Source: Dioscorea cayenensis subsp. rotundata
Taxonomy: Eukaryota > Streptophyta > Magnoliopsida > Dioscoreales > Dioscoreaceae
DNA length: 64,000 nucleotides
Direction: 5' to 3'
Assembly (NCBI RefSeq): GCF_009730915.1
Contig: NC_052475.1
Coordinates: forward strand, 22,564,285 to 22,628,284
Below are positions 9,401 to 40,144 of this stretch, one piece after another (the first letter of the stretch is position 1; every line of letters begins with the position of its first letter). The notes beneath the pieces were generated by a model. The model did no database searches. It was not told the DNA's origin and saw only the letters and a program-made list of their open reading frames with translations. Made by a program: the position numbers and the translations under genes.

Positions 9401-11706
9401 GGTTTTAGTTGGGCAAATTTTAAAATTTAGGGGCTTGTGGTGATTAAGCTTTAAGTGCAGGGGCCATTAGGTAATCTACCCTATATTTTTTCATCCATGT
9501 CGCAATTTTTTTTCTAGAAGTTTAGTAAATAATTTCTACCCATGACAAACTATATTTTTTGGTGCCTCTTGAATTTGGCAATCTATTGCTCCTGGATTTT
9601 TTATATTCATCTGGATTGGAGCTTGTCCATTGTAATTTACTGGTCGGAGGATCTCTTACAGAATTCCAAAAAGAGACTGCTGTTGTTTTTTCTGCACAAC
9701 ATTTTCTGTTGGATTGCTAATTCATTATTTATAATAAGCCGATCTTCCTGCATTTATTTTGTCTTTATAATATGCAATACTCTTTGATAGCTGTGGGATG
9801 GATGGTAGTGGGTAGAAAGAGAAATGTAGGAAATGAAACTGCAATATCTCAGTGTTTCCACTCTCTTGTTGGTGATAAGAGCTGGATGAATTTGGATGTA
9901 TGTATTATAGATGAAATCAATTGTTAAATTTGGATATTTCTAACTGTCCTGGAAAGAAAGGGTCATAGCATGAGTGAAGATCCAGATTTGGTGGTGAATA
10001 GATGGAAAAGGACCACATTGCAACGGACAAATTAGTAGTGCAAATGCATCAAATCTAATGATCTGATAGTTCTCATTTTGTATGAGTGGTTGTAGAGATA
10101 TTAGAGGGTTTATAGAATGAAGACTAGTTTTATAAATACGTGGACATTTTTGGTTGGAGTTGGTCCAATCCTCTATTAGGGTTTGGCCATCTTGCTTGTT
10201 TACACTCTTGATCACATTTGAGTTCTTGCTCCTCTGCCAGAGATATCAGAGAGTTGCATGTGCCTCTACCATAATTCTTGTGATGCCCTTTTTATATTTC
10301 CAGGAGATATTCTATTTTATTTATGTGATGCATTAGTCAGAAAAAATCCTTTCATCTGCCGAGAAGTGATCTTTAATCGGTAGCTTACATTGTTTTCCAA
10401 AGAAAGCTTTAACTATGCAAATCAACAACCTACTATGTAAATTAATTTTCATTTGTCCTACTTGTTGTCTTCTACTAATTACTATTTAATATTTTTATGT
10501 TGTAGGAAATTTTTGGTTCCTTTCCCTGCACCACTCGGCCTGGTATATTTTGGAAAATTCTACCTGGCTTTGACAACGTTCTGTTTTGCTTCCATTGGGA
10601 CTGGAGTTAACCTCGCTGACAAGCTTGATGGCTTGGCTGGCGGAACTGCTGCTTTGGCTTTCTTAGGGATGGCCGTTGCTATTCTTCCAATATGCCCTGG
10701 TCCGTGTGGTTGATGTTTTGTTCAATTATAGCTGTCAGTCACTTGAACCAGTATCTAGAGTTATTATACCCTTTTTGTGTGTGTGTGTTTTGCTGAGCCC
10801 TTTGTATGTTTGAAAAGTCGGAAGCCATTGGTGGAGAAAAATAATTTTTTGGCCTAGCATCATGAAATTCTTGTTGTGCCATTTAATTTTATGGTTTAAT
10901 GATGTCTTGTTTTGAATTTTCTTGCAGAACTGTCTATTTTTGGAGCATCAATGGCTGGAGCATGTGTTGGCTTTCTTGTTCACAATCGTTACAGAGCTTC
11001 CATATTTATGGGTGATACTGGATCCCTGGCACTAGGTGGAGCTCTCGCTGCAATGGCTTCATGCACAGGAATGTTCCTTCCCTTGTTCATATCTTCTGGT
11101 GTGTTTATCTTGGACGCCGTGTCGGTCATAGTACAGGTATTGTAACCTGCCATTTTAGTTTGATTATGCTAAACTATTCACCTCAAACTATTCATTCCCT
11201 TGTTCATATCTTCTGATTTTCTTAACTTCACCATTGAACAACTATATACTATGCTCACTCATGCATCCCAGACCATGGTATGCAACAGCTATTAACTTGC
11301 AGGATGTCCAGTAGAGGACACTCTGGACAGATATTACAATAGTTCTTAATGCTATGACAGGGATGGTTGCAAAATCTGTCATCCTCCAAGTATTGCAGAC
11401 ACTATAGGACAACTCAAGATCTTAATTATATTTTTCTTATATTTTTTAAGATCAACATATTGTTATTGTTGTATCTGGTATTGAGGATTCACTTTGCTTG
11501 TGACTTTCCTGTTTGTATGATAGGTACTTACTCTAAGGGCAACCAGATGTATACATGGAACAAGTAAATACATTCGTCGGATAGCACCCATGCACCGTAT
11601 CCTTGAACTATGTGGGTTGAAAGAACCAGTGATTGTTGCAATTGCTTATGTTATATACTGCAGCATGGCCATGTATGCTGGATATGTTGGCCTGATCTCA
11701 GCTTGA
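446..11706 (+). CDS. MraY: Plastid-type phospho-MurNAc-pentapeptide transferase (MraY / translocase I homologue), 8 exons
   Basis: Exons: 446-616, 681-755, 848-1080, 6893-7343, 7450-7514, 10506-10699, 10928-11136 and 11524-11706. All borders are GT-AG and the phases agree, giving 526 residues. MraY enzymes are polytopic membrane proteins that transfer phospho-MurNAc-pentapeptide to a polyprenyl phosphate in peptidoglycan synthesis; plant homologues are thought to act in the plastid envelope. Residues 1 to about 160 look like a plastid transit peptide plus a Ser/Asp/Glu-rich linker, followed by many hydrophobic segments. Family motifs are visible: a KGGP...GIPTMGG loop (about 232-249), the acidic pair in LLDDG (288-289), [12 protein letters not shown] (about 367-378) with catalytic-type aspartates, [12 protein letters not shown] with Asp426, and PMHRILEL with His490. 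The ATG at 446 opens the frame; Met20 (ATG at 503) is an alternative start. The gene is convergent with the bZIP gene. Intron 3 (1081-6892) contains the endogenous geminivirus and intron 5 is about 3 kb. Confidence 0.93.
2107..2333 (+). repeat. Left copy of the 227-bp direct repeat flanking the geminiviral insert
   Basis: These 227 bases recur in the same orientation at 6370-6596. By eye the two copies have the same length and differ at only four positions (AAATTAAACGG against AAACTGAACGG, GCATCGCATG against GCATCTCATG, and TTAGCTC against TTAGGTC). The sequence looks like ordinary MraY intron DNA. The viral insert sits exactly between the copies, so the repeat is best read as a duplication of the host target made at integration. 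That is far longer than a transposase or integrase target-site duplication. Confidence 0.92.
2340..3540 (-). mobile_element. Endogenous geminivirus, left (inverted) arm with broken REn and Rep remnants
   Basis: This stretch is the reverse complement of about 4594-5757, with scattered substitutions. On the minus strand it holds the 3' part of a geminiviral Rep region (about 3540-3045) followed by a REn region (3034 to about 2636). REn is dead here: its 13th codon is TAG at 2998-2996, and a one-base length difference from the right arm breaks the frame further on. The Rep part keeps about 31 bases (near 3226-3256) that the right arm has lost. It shares the in-frame TGA found in the right arm (3276-3274 here). 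Rep homology stops shortly upstream of the Walker A region, where unrelated sequence begins. Many arm differences look like C/T or G/A transitions, as expected for methylated, silenced DNA. Confidence 0.9.
3541..4249. other. Non-viral spacer between the viral arms, possibly an LTR fragment
   Basis: This 0.7-kb segment separates the two viral arms and replaces the Rep N-terminal coding part and origin region expected upstream of position 4250. I recognise no geminiviral sequence in it. Its right end (about 4185-4230) has the sort of GGTTCGACAACTCTACCCC sequence found in the R/U5 part of many plant Ty3-type LTRs, so a truncated or solo LTR is possible. I found no matching terminal repeats or target duplication. 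It could equally be host DNA captured during integration. Confidence 0.3.
4256..5055 (+). pseudogene. Rep: Endogenous geminivirus Rep (replication initiator) pseudogene, 5'-truncated
   Basis: Rep nicks and ligates viral DNA at the origin and is a superfamily 3 helicase. The visible reading begins near the catalytic-tyrosine motif III (residues VRAYIEK). It continues into the oligomerisation region and then the helicase domain, with Walker A GPSRIGKT (about 4672-4695) and Walker B VIDDV (about 4786-4800). The N-terminal motifs I and II are absent because non-viral sequence abuts at about 4250. The frame has a TAA at about 4398-4400 and a TGA at 4856-4858. A deletion of about 31 bases near 4875, relative to the left arm, shifts the frame of the C-terminal part, which ends at the TAA at 5053-5055. 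No functional Rep can be made from this copy as it stands. It has the same strand as the host MraY gene. Confidence 0.9.
4594..5757 (+). repeat. Right arm of the geminiviral inverted repeat
   Basis: About 1.16 kb that pairs as an inverted repeat with about 2340-3540. The spacer between the arms is about 1.05 kb. Stretches compared by eye are roughly 90-95% identical, with one clear indel of about 31 bases. The arm includes the Rep helicase and C-terminal part, all of REn, and the 3' end of the virion-sense side. If transcribed from the MraY promoter it would fold on the left arm as a long imperfect RNA duplex. Confidence 0.88.
5067..5471 (+). CDS. REn: Open geminiviral REn (replication enhancer, C3/AC3-type) frame, 134 aa
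   Basis: REn is a small geminiviral protein that binds Rep and boosts viral DNA accumulation. The frame begins 11 bases after the Rep stop, the expected Rep-then-REn order on one strand, and runs 134 codons, the usual family length. Family-typical features are an N-terminal MDSRT start, a central [20 protein letters not shown] stretch and a hydrophobic, basic C-terminal half. It has no internal stop, whereas the left-arm copy stops at codon 13. A one-base indel between the arms near 5219 means that one arm's downstream frame is altered. The open length here argues that this arm keeps the original frame, though amino acids after about residue 85 should be checked. It lies in sense orientation in MraY intron 3; translation is unproven. 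Confidence 0.8.
   Translation: MDSRTREILTEEQANTCVFYWELRNPLNFQVKEHIDRLFYNNWNRITMEIRFNCNLRRALRINKCWLFFSRWTTLRPRTGNFLHVFRCIVLNFLNSFGVISINYVIKAVKHFVARFEKHIFSVDNSVQVQFYLY
5680..5883 (-). CDS. Small unidentified ORF on the virion-sense side of the endogenous geminivirus, 67 aa
   Basis: This minus-strand ORF converges on REn, with about 200 bases between them. This is where the 3' end of the coat-protein gene lies in geminiviruses. It starts at the ATG 5883-5881, directly after an in-frame TAA, so it may be the tail of a broken longer frame. The product is mixed helical and ends in a lysine-rich KNKMKL tail. I do not recognise a coat protein or any other family in it. The final third of the ORF is repeated in the left arm (about 2341-2415). 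Its origin as viral is inferred from position only. Confidence 0.35.
   Translation of the reverse strand: MHPWYMIAQAVKKNLELLLVFVNALHKHEEAVYRMLRVAASTNKDEENLAAAYTVIEPGGIKNKMKL
6141..6230. repeat. Three tandem 30-bp units, the first forming a clear small hairpin
   Basis: Units start at 6141, 6171 and 6201 with an exact 30-bp period. Each begins TTTCTCT and has a GAGAAAT-like complement a few bases on, followed by an ATTATTTAAT-like tail. The first unit can fold as ATTTCTC-TTAC-GAGAAAT (6140-6157). The others are imperfect. The location suggests a viral intergenic region, but the iterated motif is not one I know. Confidence 0.7.
6232..6270. promoter_or_regulatory. Palindrome TAGTGGGACCCACTA plus an adjacent GAATTCT foldback
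   Basis: 6232-6246 is a perfect 15-base palindrome with a central A. It contains GTGGGACC, which fits the GTGGGNCC-type binding consensus of plant TCP factors and resembles the geminiviral conserved late element (GTGGTCCC). A second foldback, GAATTCT with AGAATTC, spans 6251-6270. Their place in the intergenic-like part of the insert makes a promoter role plausible, but this is inference. Confidence 0.4.
6370..6596 (+). repeat. Right copy of the 227-bp direct repeat flanking the geminiviral insert
   Basis: This is the partner of 2107-2333 (same orientation, same length, four differences by eye). After 6596 the sequence runs on as normal MraY intron to the acceptor AG at 6891-6892. Removing one copy plus the intervening 4036 bases would leave a plain intron of about 1.5 kb. 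Confidence 0.92.
8906..9485. mobile_element. Possible degenerate MITE in MraY intron 5
   Basis: The left end (GTCATTTGGTCCCTGAACTTT) loosely matches the reverse complement of the right end (TTACCTAATGGCCCCTGCACTT) about 580 bases away. This is the style of many plant miniature inverted-repeat elements. I could not find a convincing target-site duplication, and the terminal match is weak. The rest of intron 5 (7515-10505) is AT-rich and holds no gene that I recognise. Confidence 0.25.
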
Positions 11707-12379
11707 TCACAAGTCTTTAACCTTATTCCTCTATGAAAATTATAATCACCGCGATGTCGTGGCATAATTTCTGCTTTTGATTGCACTGAGGTCACAAGAA
11801 AAAATGCTGGAGATGGTTAAGTCTCAAGGCCCGAAGTCGTCTTCTTTTTGGGTTATTTTAAAGTTTGCAGCCTGCTGGTGATTTTTTGCTGAAGTTTCAG
11901 GTGCCATTCTTTTCTGTTGAATGATATGATCATGGCCAACTGATGAGTTCATTAAAACTTACAGTATATGTGTTTTAGATTCATTATTTCACTAGTATTA
12001 ATATAAAAGCAATTTTCAACGTTCTCTTGTGCGCATTGGGAATTCTTTACATATTATTTACTTGTTTTACTTTTGCAAAGCTCTGGCAAATTTAGGAATA
12101 ATTTTTACTAGAATTCACTTCTCATGTTGTACTTGAGACGTATAGAAAGAACAAATACTTACAATTAAGGAAACCTGTAAAACAAAACAATATCAAAATT
12201 TACTCTAATTTCTTTTTTAATCAACAAGACAACAGCTCTTGCAGCCATTAAATAAAAAAAAAATGTTAATGTTACAATTCTTAAGAAAACATAAGAGTAA
12301 TCAAATCACAATGATAAATTAAATAAATTCTAATAAAATCTCACACACAATTAACTCAAGAAAACAAGCAATTCCTTCC
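11707..12379. other. Intergenic 3' ends of the convergent MraY and bZIP genes
   Basis: This 673-bp gap lies between the MraY stop (TGA at 11704-11706) and the bZIP stop (TAG, 12382-12380 on the minus strand). It is AT-rich and should hold both 3' UTRs. No additional gene is visible. Confidence 0.6.
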
Positions 12380-13350
12380 CTATTCAACCATATTTTCCGT
12401 ACTCTGCTGGTTGTAAATATTCCTTAGTCTCTCAAGTTCCTTCTTCAGTGCCTCCTGGTGAGCTACATTATGCCATTCATTCCCCAAATCAAATGAAAAC
12501 ATCAAATTAAACCAACCCATTTAATAACACTAATTAAAAAGTAAATACTTCTAATTAATTACCATCTTTAAAGATCTTGTCCTGTGTCAATGCAGCAATC
12601 CGTTGCCTGAGATGGCTGTTCCCGGCCGTCAGCGCCGAGCGCTGGTGGTCGAGAAACGCTACCCGCGGAGACAATGCCGACACCTCCGTCTTCATCATCA
12701 TCATCATCACCATGTATATATATATATATAACAAAGCCATCAAATACCATAATATTATGATTTCATGCATGCAAAAATTAAAATTAAAAAAAAAAAAATG
12801 AAAAACCTGCAACGTTGTGACACTCCGTTCCAACTCGGAGATATACTGCAACTTCCTGACTCTAGACCTCTGAGCAGACTGTCTGTTTGCCAATATCCTG
12901 TAAAACTCAAAAGAACACAGAGATTTTTCTTTTTTAAGTAAATAAATCACAAAGAAATTACTAATTAATTATGTAAGTAAGTAATTACTCATATATATAT
13001 ATGCAAAAGTCTGACCTTTTAACTCTCTTTGGATCCAAAGGAGAAGATATTTTGTCTTCAACCTTGCAACCTGCAGGAACAAGAGTAATACTACTGTCCT
13101 CCATGGCAGGAAGAAGTAGTTTCTCATCATCAGAAGGTGATGAAACTGAAGGTGGAGGAGCATCATTGTCCAACAAGGACAAGAGTTGGTCAGCATCAAA
13201 GTCATCATCAGGATCAAGGAAGGCGATGGAGTCACTGGAGGAACGGCGGTGTGAGGAACGTTTGGCGGATGAGAAGTCAAGGAAGTCATCAAAAGAGTAG
13301 TTTGTAGTAGCCATGGATGGGATCTTGGGTGGTAATAAGTACTGTTCCAT
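12380..13350 (-). CDS. Group E bZIP transcription factor (bZIP34/61-like), 4 exons
   Basis: Exons in order of transcription are 13350-13016, 12897-12807, 12689-12563 and 12462-12380. GT-AG borders and phases agree, giving 211 residues. The basic region runs from about residue 109, with RILANRQSAQRSRVRK carrying the invariant Asn116 and Arg124 (N-x7-R) that contact DNA. The leucine-zipper region then continues to about 190. A proline at residue 150 (SALSPRVAFLDHQ) interrupts the zipper, a hallmark of plant group E members such as bZIP34 and bZIP61, which favour heterodimers over homodimers. The N-terminal 110 residues are Ser/Asp-rich with a FDDFLDF motif. The start at 13350 is the first ATG in frame; Met13 (MATTNYSFDDF) is a possible alternative. 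Group E members have been linked to pollen and reproductive development. A nuclear location is inferred. Confidence 0.93.
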
Positions 13351-15808
13351 AAGTGCTAATTAACTGTCTCTATATATATATATATATAGTGTGAGTGTCT
13401 CTTGTTTCCTTCTTAATTTCTCTGTGCTACACTACTACTAGCTATAGATCTTCTAATTTCTCTTGTTGTTGTTGTTGTTGCTGTTGTTGTTGTTGTTTTG
13501 ATGGCATAGTTAGTAAGTAGTGTGTATGTATGGATCATATGTTGAGAAGGAGGTGGATCAAGAGACAGCAAGCGACAGCTGGGAATGGGAATGGAGGGAC
13601 GTTGGGAATGAAACGATTGGTTGACATAAGGGGAAGCATGTGCCACTGTGACTGTCTTTAGAATCTTTGTGAAGGGAACCACTTGTTTTTATTTATTTAT
13701 TTTATTTATTTATTTTTAATGGAGTTTGGTGCAAATGTTCATCGTTGAGAAATTTTTTGTGTGTGTGTATATATATATATACACACATTTATAAAATTTA
13801 GCGAGTAGTTGAGGGACATTGAGAAATGCATTAATCGTTCACCCGTTGCGATGGTGGTAATGATAATTTATATATATAATTCTTTTAATAAAATAGATAA
13901 TTGTACATGAATTATATTATATATCTTTATCCTGTTTTTTTTTTCAGAAGAGTTAATATTTAATTTTTATTTACAAATAAAAGATTCAGTTTCCATAAAC
14001 TGAAGTCATGTCGGTGTTTTGTAACTAAATATAATAAAGAACTTAAAATTATATATATATATATATATATGCATTTCTAATGAGAATAATAATAATATTT
14101 AAGTTTATGGAGGGTGGTGGGAAACCAAAAGAAAGATCAAAGATAGGATGGAGAGAGAATGAGAAAAATGTTTGGACTTTGGATATGAATGATGCGTTTT
14201 CCATGTGCACGGATCCCATTGCTGTGTCTGTCCGACTGTCCCCATAACTCCATTGCCTCCCCCCCTCACATGCACATTGCACACCCCACCCCCCCTCATG
14301 CATATGCATCACTACTGTTTCCTTCTTCTTCTCTTCTTTTTTAGCTTTTCTTTTCTTTTCTTTTATTTATTTATTTATTATTATTATTCGCTAACATTCT
14401 TTGATTTCTCTTTTCTTTTTTTAAAAAAATTTCTTGTTATTATATTATATGTATATTTGATTGCTTGGTGTGGTGGGTTCAGAGCTGTCTTTCATGTTGC
14501 ATGCTTTTGAAGGAATGAAGATATACTCAACCACTCATCATTCACGTTGTAAAGAGTATGCCATCACGTTTTGTTTTGGTTTTTTTTTTTAAATAGTTAT
14601 ATATTTGTACCATTATTTTGCTTGTGAGATTTTTTTTTTATTTAGAAAAACTTGTGAGAATTTTCAAATAATAGAACTCGAGTGGTTAATAAATAAGTTG
14701 TACTCGCGAGCTAGTATTAGTATCTCAAAATATTTGGAGTTGATGCTTAAACGACTTGTTGAAGTTTGGATAGAAATAGTTGATTTTAATGTAATATAAT
14801 ACAATAAATATGAAATATGTGATATATATATATATATTTAAATTTAAAGCTGAACTTTTATGTTTAAGCCATGCTAAACACTAAAAAGTATTTTTAAAAG
14901 TTTTAAAATTTAAATTTTATTTACTAAAAATTTAAAGCGGTTTTAAATTTTATTAAAACAAAACTAGATTTAGGAGGATTTGGCAAAGATGGGTTTCCAT
15001 GAAAACATATCACTGCAAAAAAGAAAAAAAGTAATTATTATTATTATTGTTGTTGTGGTTGTTATTAAAGCAAAGCTAGAAATGTTTAGCATTTGTTGCA
15101 AAAGGTTTTTTTTATTTTTTTTTTAAAAAAAAAGAAAAGCTGATGAAAATAACGTATAACAAAGAGCCAAAATTTAGAGATTATTTAGCATTTTAACTTT
15201 TACCAGTAGCATTAAAATGCCAATTTTAAAGATTTTAACTTATTAAATGTGTTGGGGGCGCTGGTGAAGCAACTGAGAATGTCTGTGGAGTGGTCCATGA
15301 ATGGGCGGCCCATGTTATCTGTCATATAGGCCATTTACACCTTCGGATTTTTTCATACATAAATTATTATTTTATTCATCACAAATCTACGATAATTAAA
15401 ATGAGAATCTTTTAAGTCATCAATCTACGATCACTTAAAACATAAAATAATTAAAAATCAATTTGTGAAATATTTTATTTTTGCTCGGCTTTATTAGAAT
15501 TAGAGTCAATCGGTATGGAATTATATATATATATATATTCTCTAAAATAACTTATTTTAAATATTTTAAAAAACTAAATATTTATTTTCATAAGCGGAGT
15601 CATCAGTATTGAGACGATCCTTTTAAATTGGGTAATTACATAGGTATAAAAAAAGTTTTTTTATAATTTTATTTTTAATAAAATGAGATAAACGATGTGT
15701 CAGAGACGTGCATGGAGTTAACCCCTCAACACATCTATATCCTGATCTTATATGAGCGATTTTTTTCTGCAATACATAAACACCCTATGTGAGGGATTTG
15801 ATGCTAAT
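13351..15808. other. AT-rich intergenic spacer upstream of the bZIP gene
   Basis: The first few hundred bases should be the bZIP promoter and leader. They contain a (TA)n tract at 13371-13388 and a GTT repeat at about 13461-13497. More (TA)n tracts occur at about 13766-13780, 14051-14070 and 14822-14837. Several long pyrimidine runs produce short open frames that look spurious. No gene is recognised. Confidence 0.55.
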
Positions 15809-15816
15809 AGATCAAG

Positions 15817-16637
15817 TCCAGTGGTGTCAATTGGGCCTGCACGACGCTGTGTGTGTCCAGGTTAGTACAACCTGTCAACATGGGATGGTCGGCCCAGCAC
15901 GAGACACGGCCCACTTTGGGTGGGCTCATGCCGTACCGACCCACATATTAATATTTTATTATTTTTAATATAAAATTTTAAAAATAAAAATAAAAATTTA
16001 AAAACTCAGAAAAATTGAAAAAAAAAGTTAAAAAAATTGATAAAATATAAATGTACATTCTCAACAAATTATCAATTAATTTATCAACTAATTTATAATT
16101 TTATTTTCTCATTCTCCATCATACTAATAGAAGATGTATCATGTTGAGGGAACTAAAAAGTCAAAAGAGAATTAGATTGAGGGATGATAGAGTTTGGTGT
16201 GAAAATTTTAGTTTGAATTTAGGGGTATTTATAATTTTTGTAAAATATTTTTAATTCTAAAAATGCCCTCAAAAACTAGCAGTTTATTATTGTAAAGGGC
16301 AAAAATATCATTTATATCAAAAGTGACTAAAATACTTATAAAACTAGCGTTAATTGTTGGGATGGGTAAAAGTGTCTTTCCGACAAAGCAAAAAAAAAAA
16401 TCAAAATTTTAAATTTTTAATCCCCATAAAAGGAATAAAAATAAAAATTTTGAATTATAGAGTTTTGGGCGTTGCGGGCCGGCACAGCCTGCGGGTCACG
16501 GAATTCCGCCCTGGCACGACCGAGGTTCTGAGCCGTGCCAAGCTCGAAGCACGCTACTGTAGCACCATATTTGGATTGGGCATGACCCAAATCATGCCAG
16601 ACCGTGCTGAGCCGTGCCAGGCCCCGTTGATAAGCCG
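15817..16637. mobile_element. Non-autonomous hAT-type DNA transposon, 821 bp
   Basis: The element is bounded by an exact 8-bp duplication, AGATCAAG, at 15809-15816 and 16638-16645; 8 bp is the hAT superfamily length. The left end contains CAGTGGTGTCAATTGGGCC, and the inverted right end (GGCCCCGTTGATAAGCCG on the plus strand) is an imperfect match. Both subterminal parts are rich in GGCCC, GCACG and GCCGTGCC motifs, typical of this plant hAT group. The core is AT-rich and has no transposase frame, so the element would depend on enzyme from elsewhere. Confidence 0.65.
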
Positions 16638-16645
16638 AGATCAAG

Positions 16646-16947
16646 AGATAATTAACTCTATAGATAACAATGTAACATTCAACCTATCAAAAAAAATAGA
16701 TTCATTCATCTTAATAATGAAAAAAAAATTATGTTAAAATTATTATAAAAAATAATATTTTTTTCATTAGTTTAGAGAAAACAAAAATGATTAGAAATTA
16801 ATTATAACATTAATTGCCATCATTAAAACAAAAAAATAAAAATACCTAAACAAATAAATAAATTAAACTCAATTTGTGTCCCGTTTGCACGAGAAACACT
16901 TCAGCGAGGAGGAACAATCCCGCGCGGCAGCCCCGTCGGAGAAGGCC
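16646..16947. other. Short upstream region of the DHX35-type helicase gene
   Basis: AT-rich DNA to about 16870 is followed by a sharply more GC-rich leader that runs into the helicase start codon. The frame is open upstream of the ATG at 16948 (from about 16876) but has no in-frame ATG there. I see no other gene in this gap. Confidence 0.5.
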
Positions 16948-37651
<20,704 letters not shown>

Positions 37652-38840
37652 AAACACAACATGCATCCAAGCGAGCAAATGAATTCATCGTTGAATTTTT
37701 TTGAGATGCATACCTGAACACGGGGACTGCATATTTACCTCTCAGCAAGCCGTAATTTACATCAGGGAAAAATGACTACAGATCGAAGATCATGTTAAGC
37801 AGAGATGCGACGTGGATGTTTGACGATACTAAGACTCATAACAGGGAAACCATTTTGTGAAATGTATGACAGTTGGAAGAACATCAAGGGCTTGAAGAAT
37901 AACAAGAGATGAATGAATGATGTTTATCTGTGTTTGATTTTCTCACTTATATGTTAAACATTGATTTTGACAAAATGTATCATTTTGTTTAACGAGTAAT
38001 ATATAATTTCTATTTTTAACGAAAAAGTTATTAGTCAATGTGTGTTGGGCTGGTAAGTCCTTCAGGTGATGACATTTAAATGTGCAAAAGAAATGGTATG
38101 TTTTTTCAAGCTGGAGTTTATTGTATAATTAGTTATTCATTAACCAAAATAAAAAAAATCAGAATACAGGTGAATTAAATTAATCTTGCATACAATTACT
38201 GTGTGCTGATGTCTCTGTAATTCTTCATTTTAGCATGATCAAAACAGGCATGAGGTTGTATTTCATATTTCCACTGCAAAACATGCATGATTCTTTTACC
38301 TAAATATAATTAACTCAAAATGAGCTCCATAAATCCTGTTATGGTATGTCTCTGGAGGAGAAAATAGAAGAAAATTAAATAAAAGAAGAACACATGAAAA
38401 AAAAAAACAAACACAAATAAGATGGATAATAAATGCAACAAATTATATTGATAAAAAATTTCTTCTTTCCTTCCATCACTTTGCATTTTCCCCCTTGTAT
38501 TCCCTCTATTTTAATCTCAGGATAGAAATAGAGTCCACTATTGCCTTTTACATGGAATCCTCCATTTAATACCACATATAGCTCAGATTAACTTCATTTT
38601 CTGATTTGAATGTATAGTGAGATTACTTCTTCAAATACAGACATTAAATCAATGTAGAACATACCTGAAATATATCAAATTCAAACTGCAGTTCATGAAA
38701 CAACAAACCAAGTTAAACAACAAGAAAGACATCCAGTTTTTACATTCAAACAACAGAGTGATAAACAACAACAGAATTCTGAAATAAAAATGTAAGACAA
38801 GATCTTATTCTAATTGAAGTTTTTTCCATTGCCATAAGGT
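37652..38840. other. Intergenic 3' region between the helicase gene and the SPL-like gene
   Basis: The two genes converge here. AT-rich sequence should include the helicase 3' UTR and the downstream end of the SPL-like transcript. No gene, RNA or clear element is visible. Confidence 0.55.
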
Positions 38841-40144
38841 CTATAATTTCAGATTGAGATCAATACCATCAAATACTTCACCTCTCTGTTCATTCAGCAT
38901 TGCTTCTTGAGTGTTTGTTCTAACAGGGAAGAATGCATAATAGGGCGGTGCTTGTCCCGAATTCCCGAAACTCAACTTGAAAGTATCATTATCATCATCA
39001 GCAGCAGCAACTGCAGCATTTTTCTGCAGAACAGAAGTTAATAAAACTGTGATTAAGTAGACTTGTAATTCCATCAATCAGAAATTCTAAAGTTTTTCTT
39101 GACCATCTAAATCAACCAATTGTTTATTGTTTTGCTAACAAAGACAACAAAGAATTTTTTTTTTTTTTCAAATTAAAACTGAGTGCAGAATCAAAAGAAA
39201 ATTGCCATTTTGACATTGAATCTTACATGATAAAGTGGAAAATTCAGATCAGAAGTTTGAGAATGTTTGGTTGTTGAGAAGGCCATGAATTGCTTGGATT
39301 TTGGAACAGATGGTGCAAGAGAAGGACCCAAGGAAAGGAAACCTCCATCTGAAACAGAATTCTCTTTCTTGCATATTGAAATGCTGCTTCCCTCTCTTCT
39401 AAACCATCAAAATTCATTGATTAATATCCATTTAATTAATGCAATGATAACAAAAGGAAGCTAAAACTTATAACAAGTACCTCAAAGTAGTGAGAAATGA
39501 AGGGACTTTGCAAGGATAAGAAGAGTGGAGGTTCTCCAATTGAAACGGACAAGATCTCTTCATGCCAACCATCTCAACTAGATTCTAACCAAGTGCTCAG
39601 TTAGCAAAAATTTAAAAAAAAAATAATAATGAAAAACAAAAATCAAGGAAGTGATTCAGAAGTACATACTGTGTCTTCCTCTGGCCAAGAGGAAATTACA
39701 GTGCTGTAGTTGCTGCAATAGCTTTGGTTTGAAGGGGGCTCCATCTGAAGATGAACTCCAGATGAGGAGGATGGTGTCAAGCTCTTGCTCACCTGCACAA
39801 ACTAACAAGTTAATCCAAATCAAACAATTAAAAAAAAAAAAAGTTTAAAAATTTTTTTTTCTTTTGCAAACCAGAAGAGCATTAGACAAGTCATGCTGTT
39901 GCTGCTGCAGTATCTTGTGGGAAGAAACAGAAAGAGATGATCTTTCCCATGAATTTGGTTGATTCTGATTCACAGAAGACCTGAACATGGGGTTAGGATC
40001 CAAAACAGCAGAGGAAGTCAGGCTTAGATTTTTCTGCTGTTCTTGGAGCCTGAGCTTCTCCAGCTGAGCAACACCAAGACCACGCTGTGGTGGTCTTTTA
40101 GGCTTGTTCTTCCCTTTGGAAACCACCCTCTCCTGCAACACCAT
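38841..40144 (-). CDS. SPOROCYTELESS-like EAR-motif transcriptional repressor (SPEAR/TIE type), 5 exons
   Basis: Exons in transcription order: 40144-39872, 39792-39670, 39584-39481, 39398-39227 and 39023-38841. Phases agree and give 284 residues. Residues 20-33 form the family motif QRGLGVAQLEKLRL after a Lys-rich, probably nuclear-targeting stretch. A conserved MVGMKRSCPF segment lies in exon 3. The protein ends in DLNLKL, an EAR repression motif that recruits TOPLESS co-repressors. Proteins of this SPL/NZZ-related family bind transcription factors, notably CIN-type TCPs in the TIE branch, and silence their targets. I chose the ATG at 40144 because conserved sequence begins soon after it. 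The frame stays open to an ATG at 40267 (325 residues), but that extension looks like a leader with several ATGs. The 5' side has (TA)n at 40273-40299. Confidence 0.9.

Noticed and set aside
8906-9485. A definite MITE call in MraY intron 5
   Set aside because: The terminal match is weak and no target duplication was found, so it is kept only as a low-confidence feature.
13413-13682. Minus-strand frame with a Thr run upstream of the bZIP gene
   Set aside because: It arises from a GTT microsatellite in the bZIP leader or promoter.
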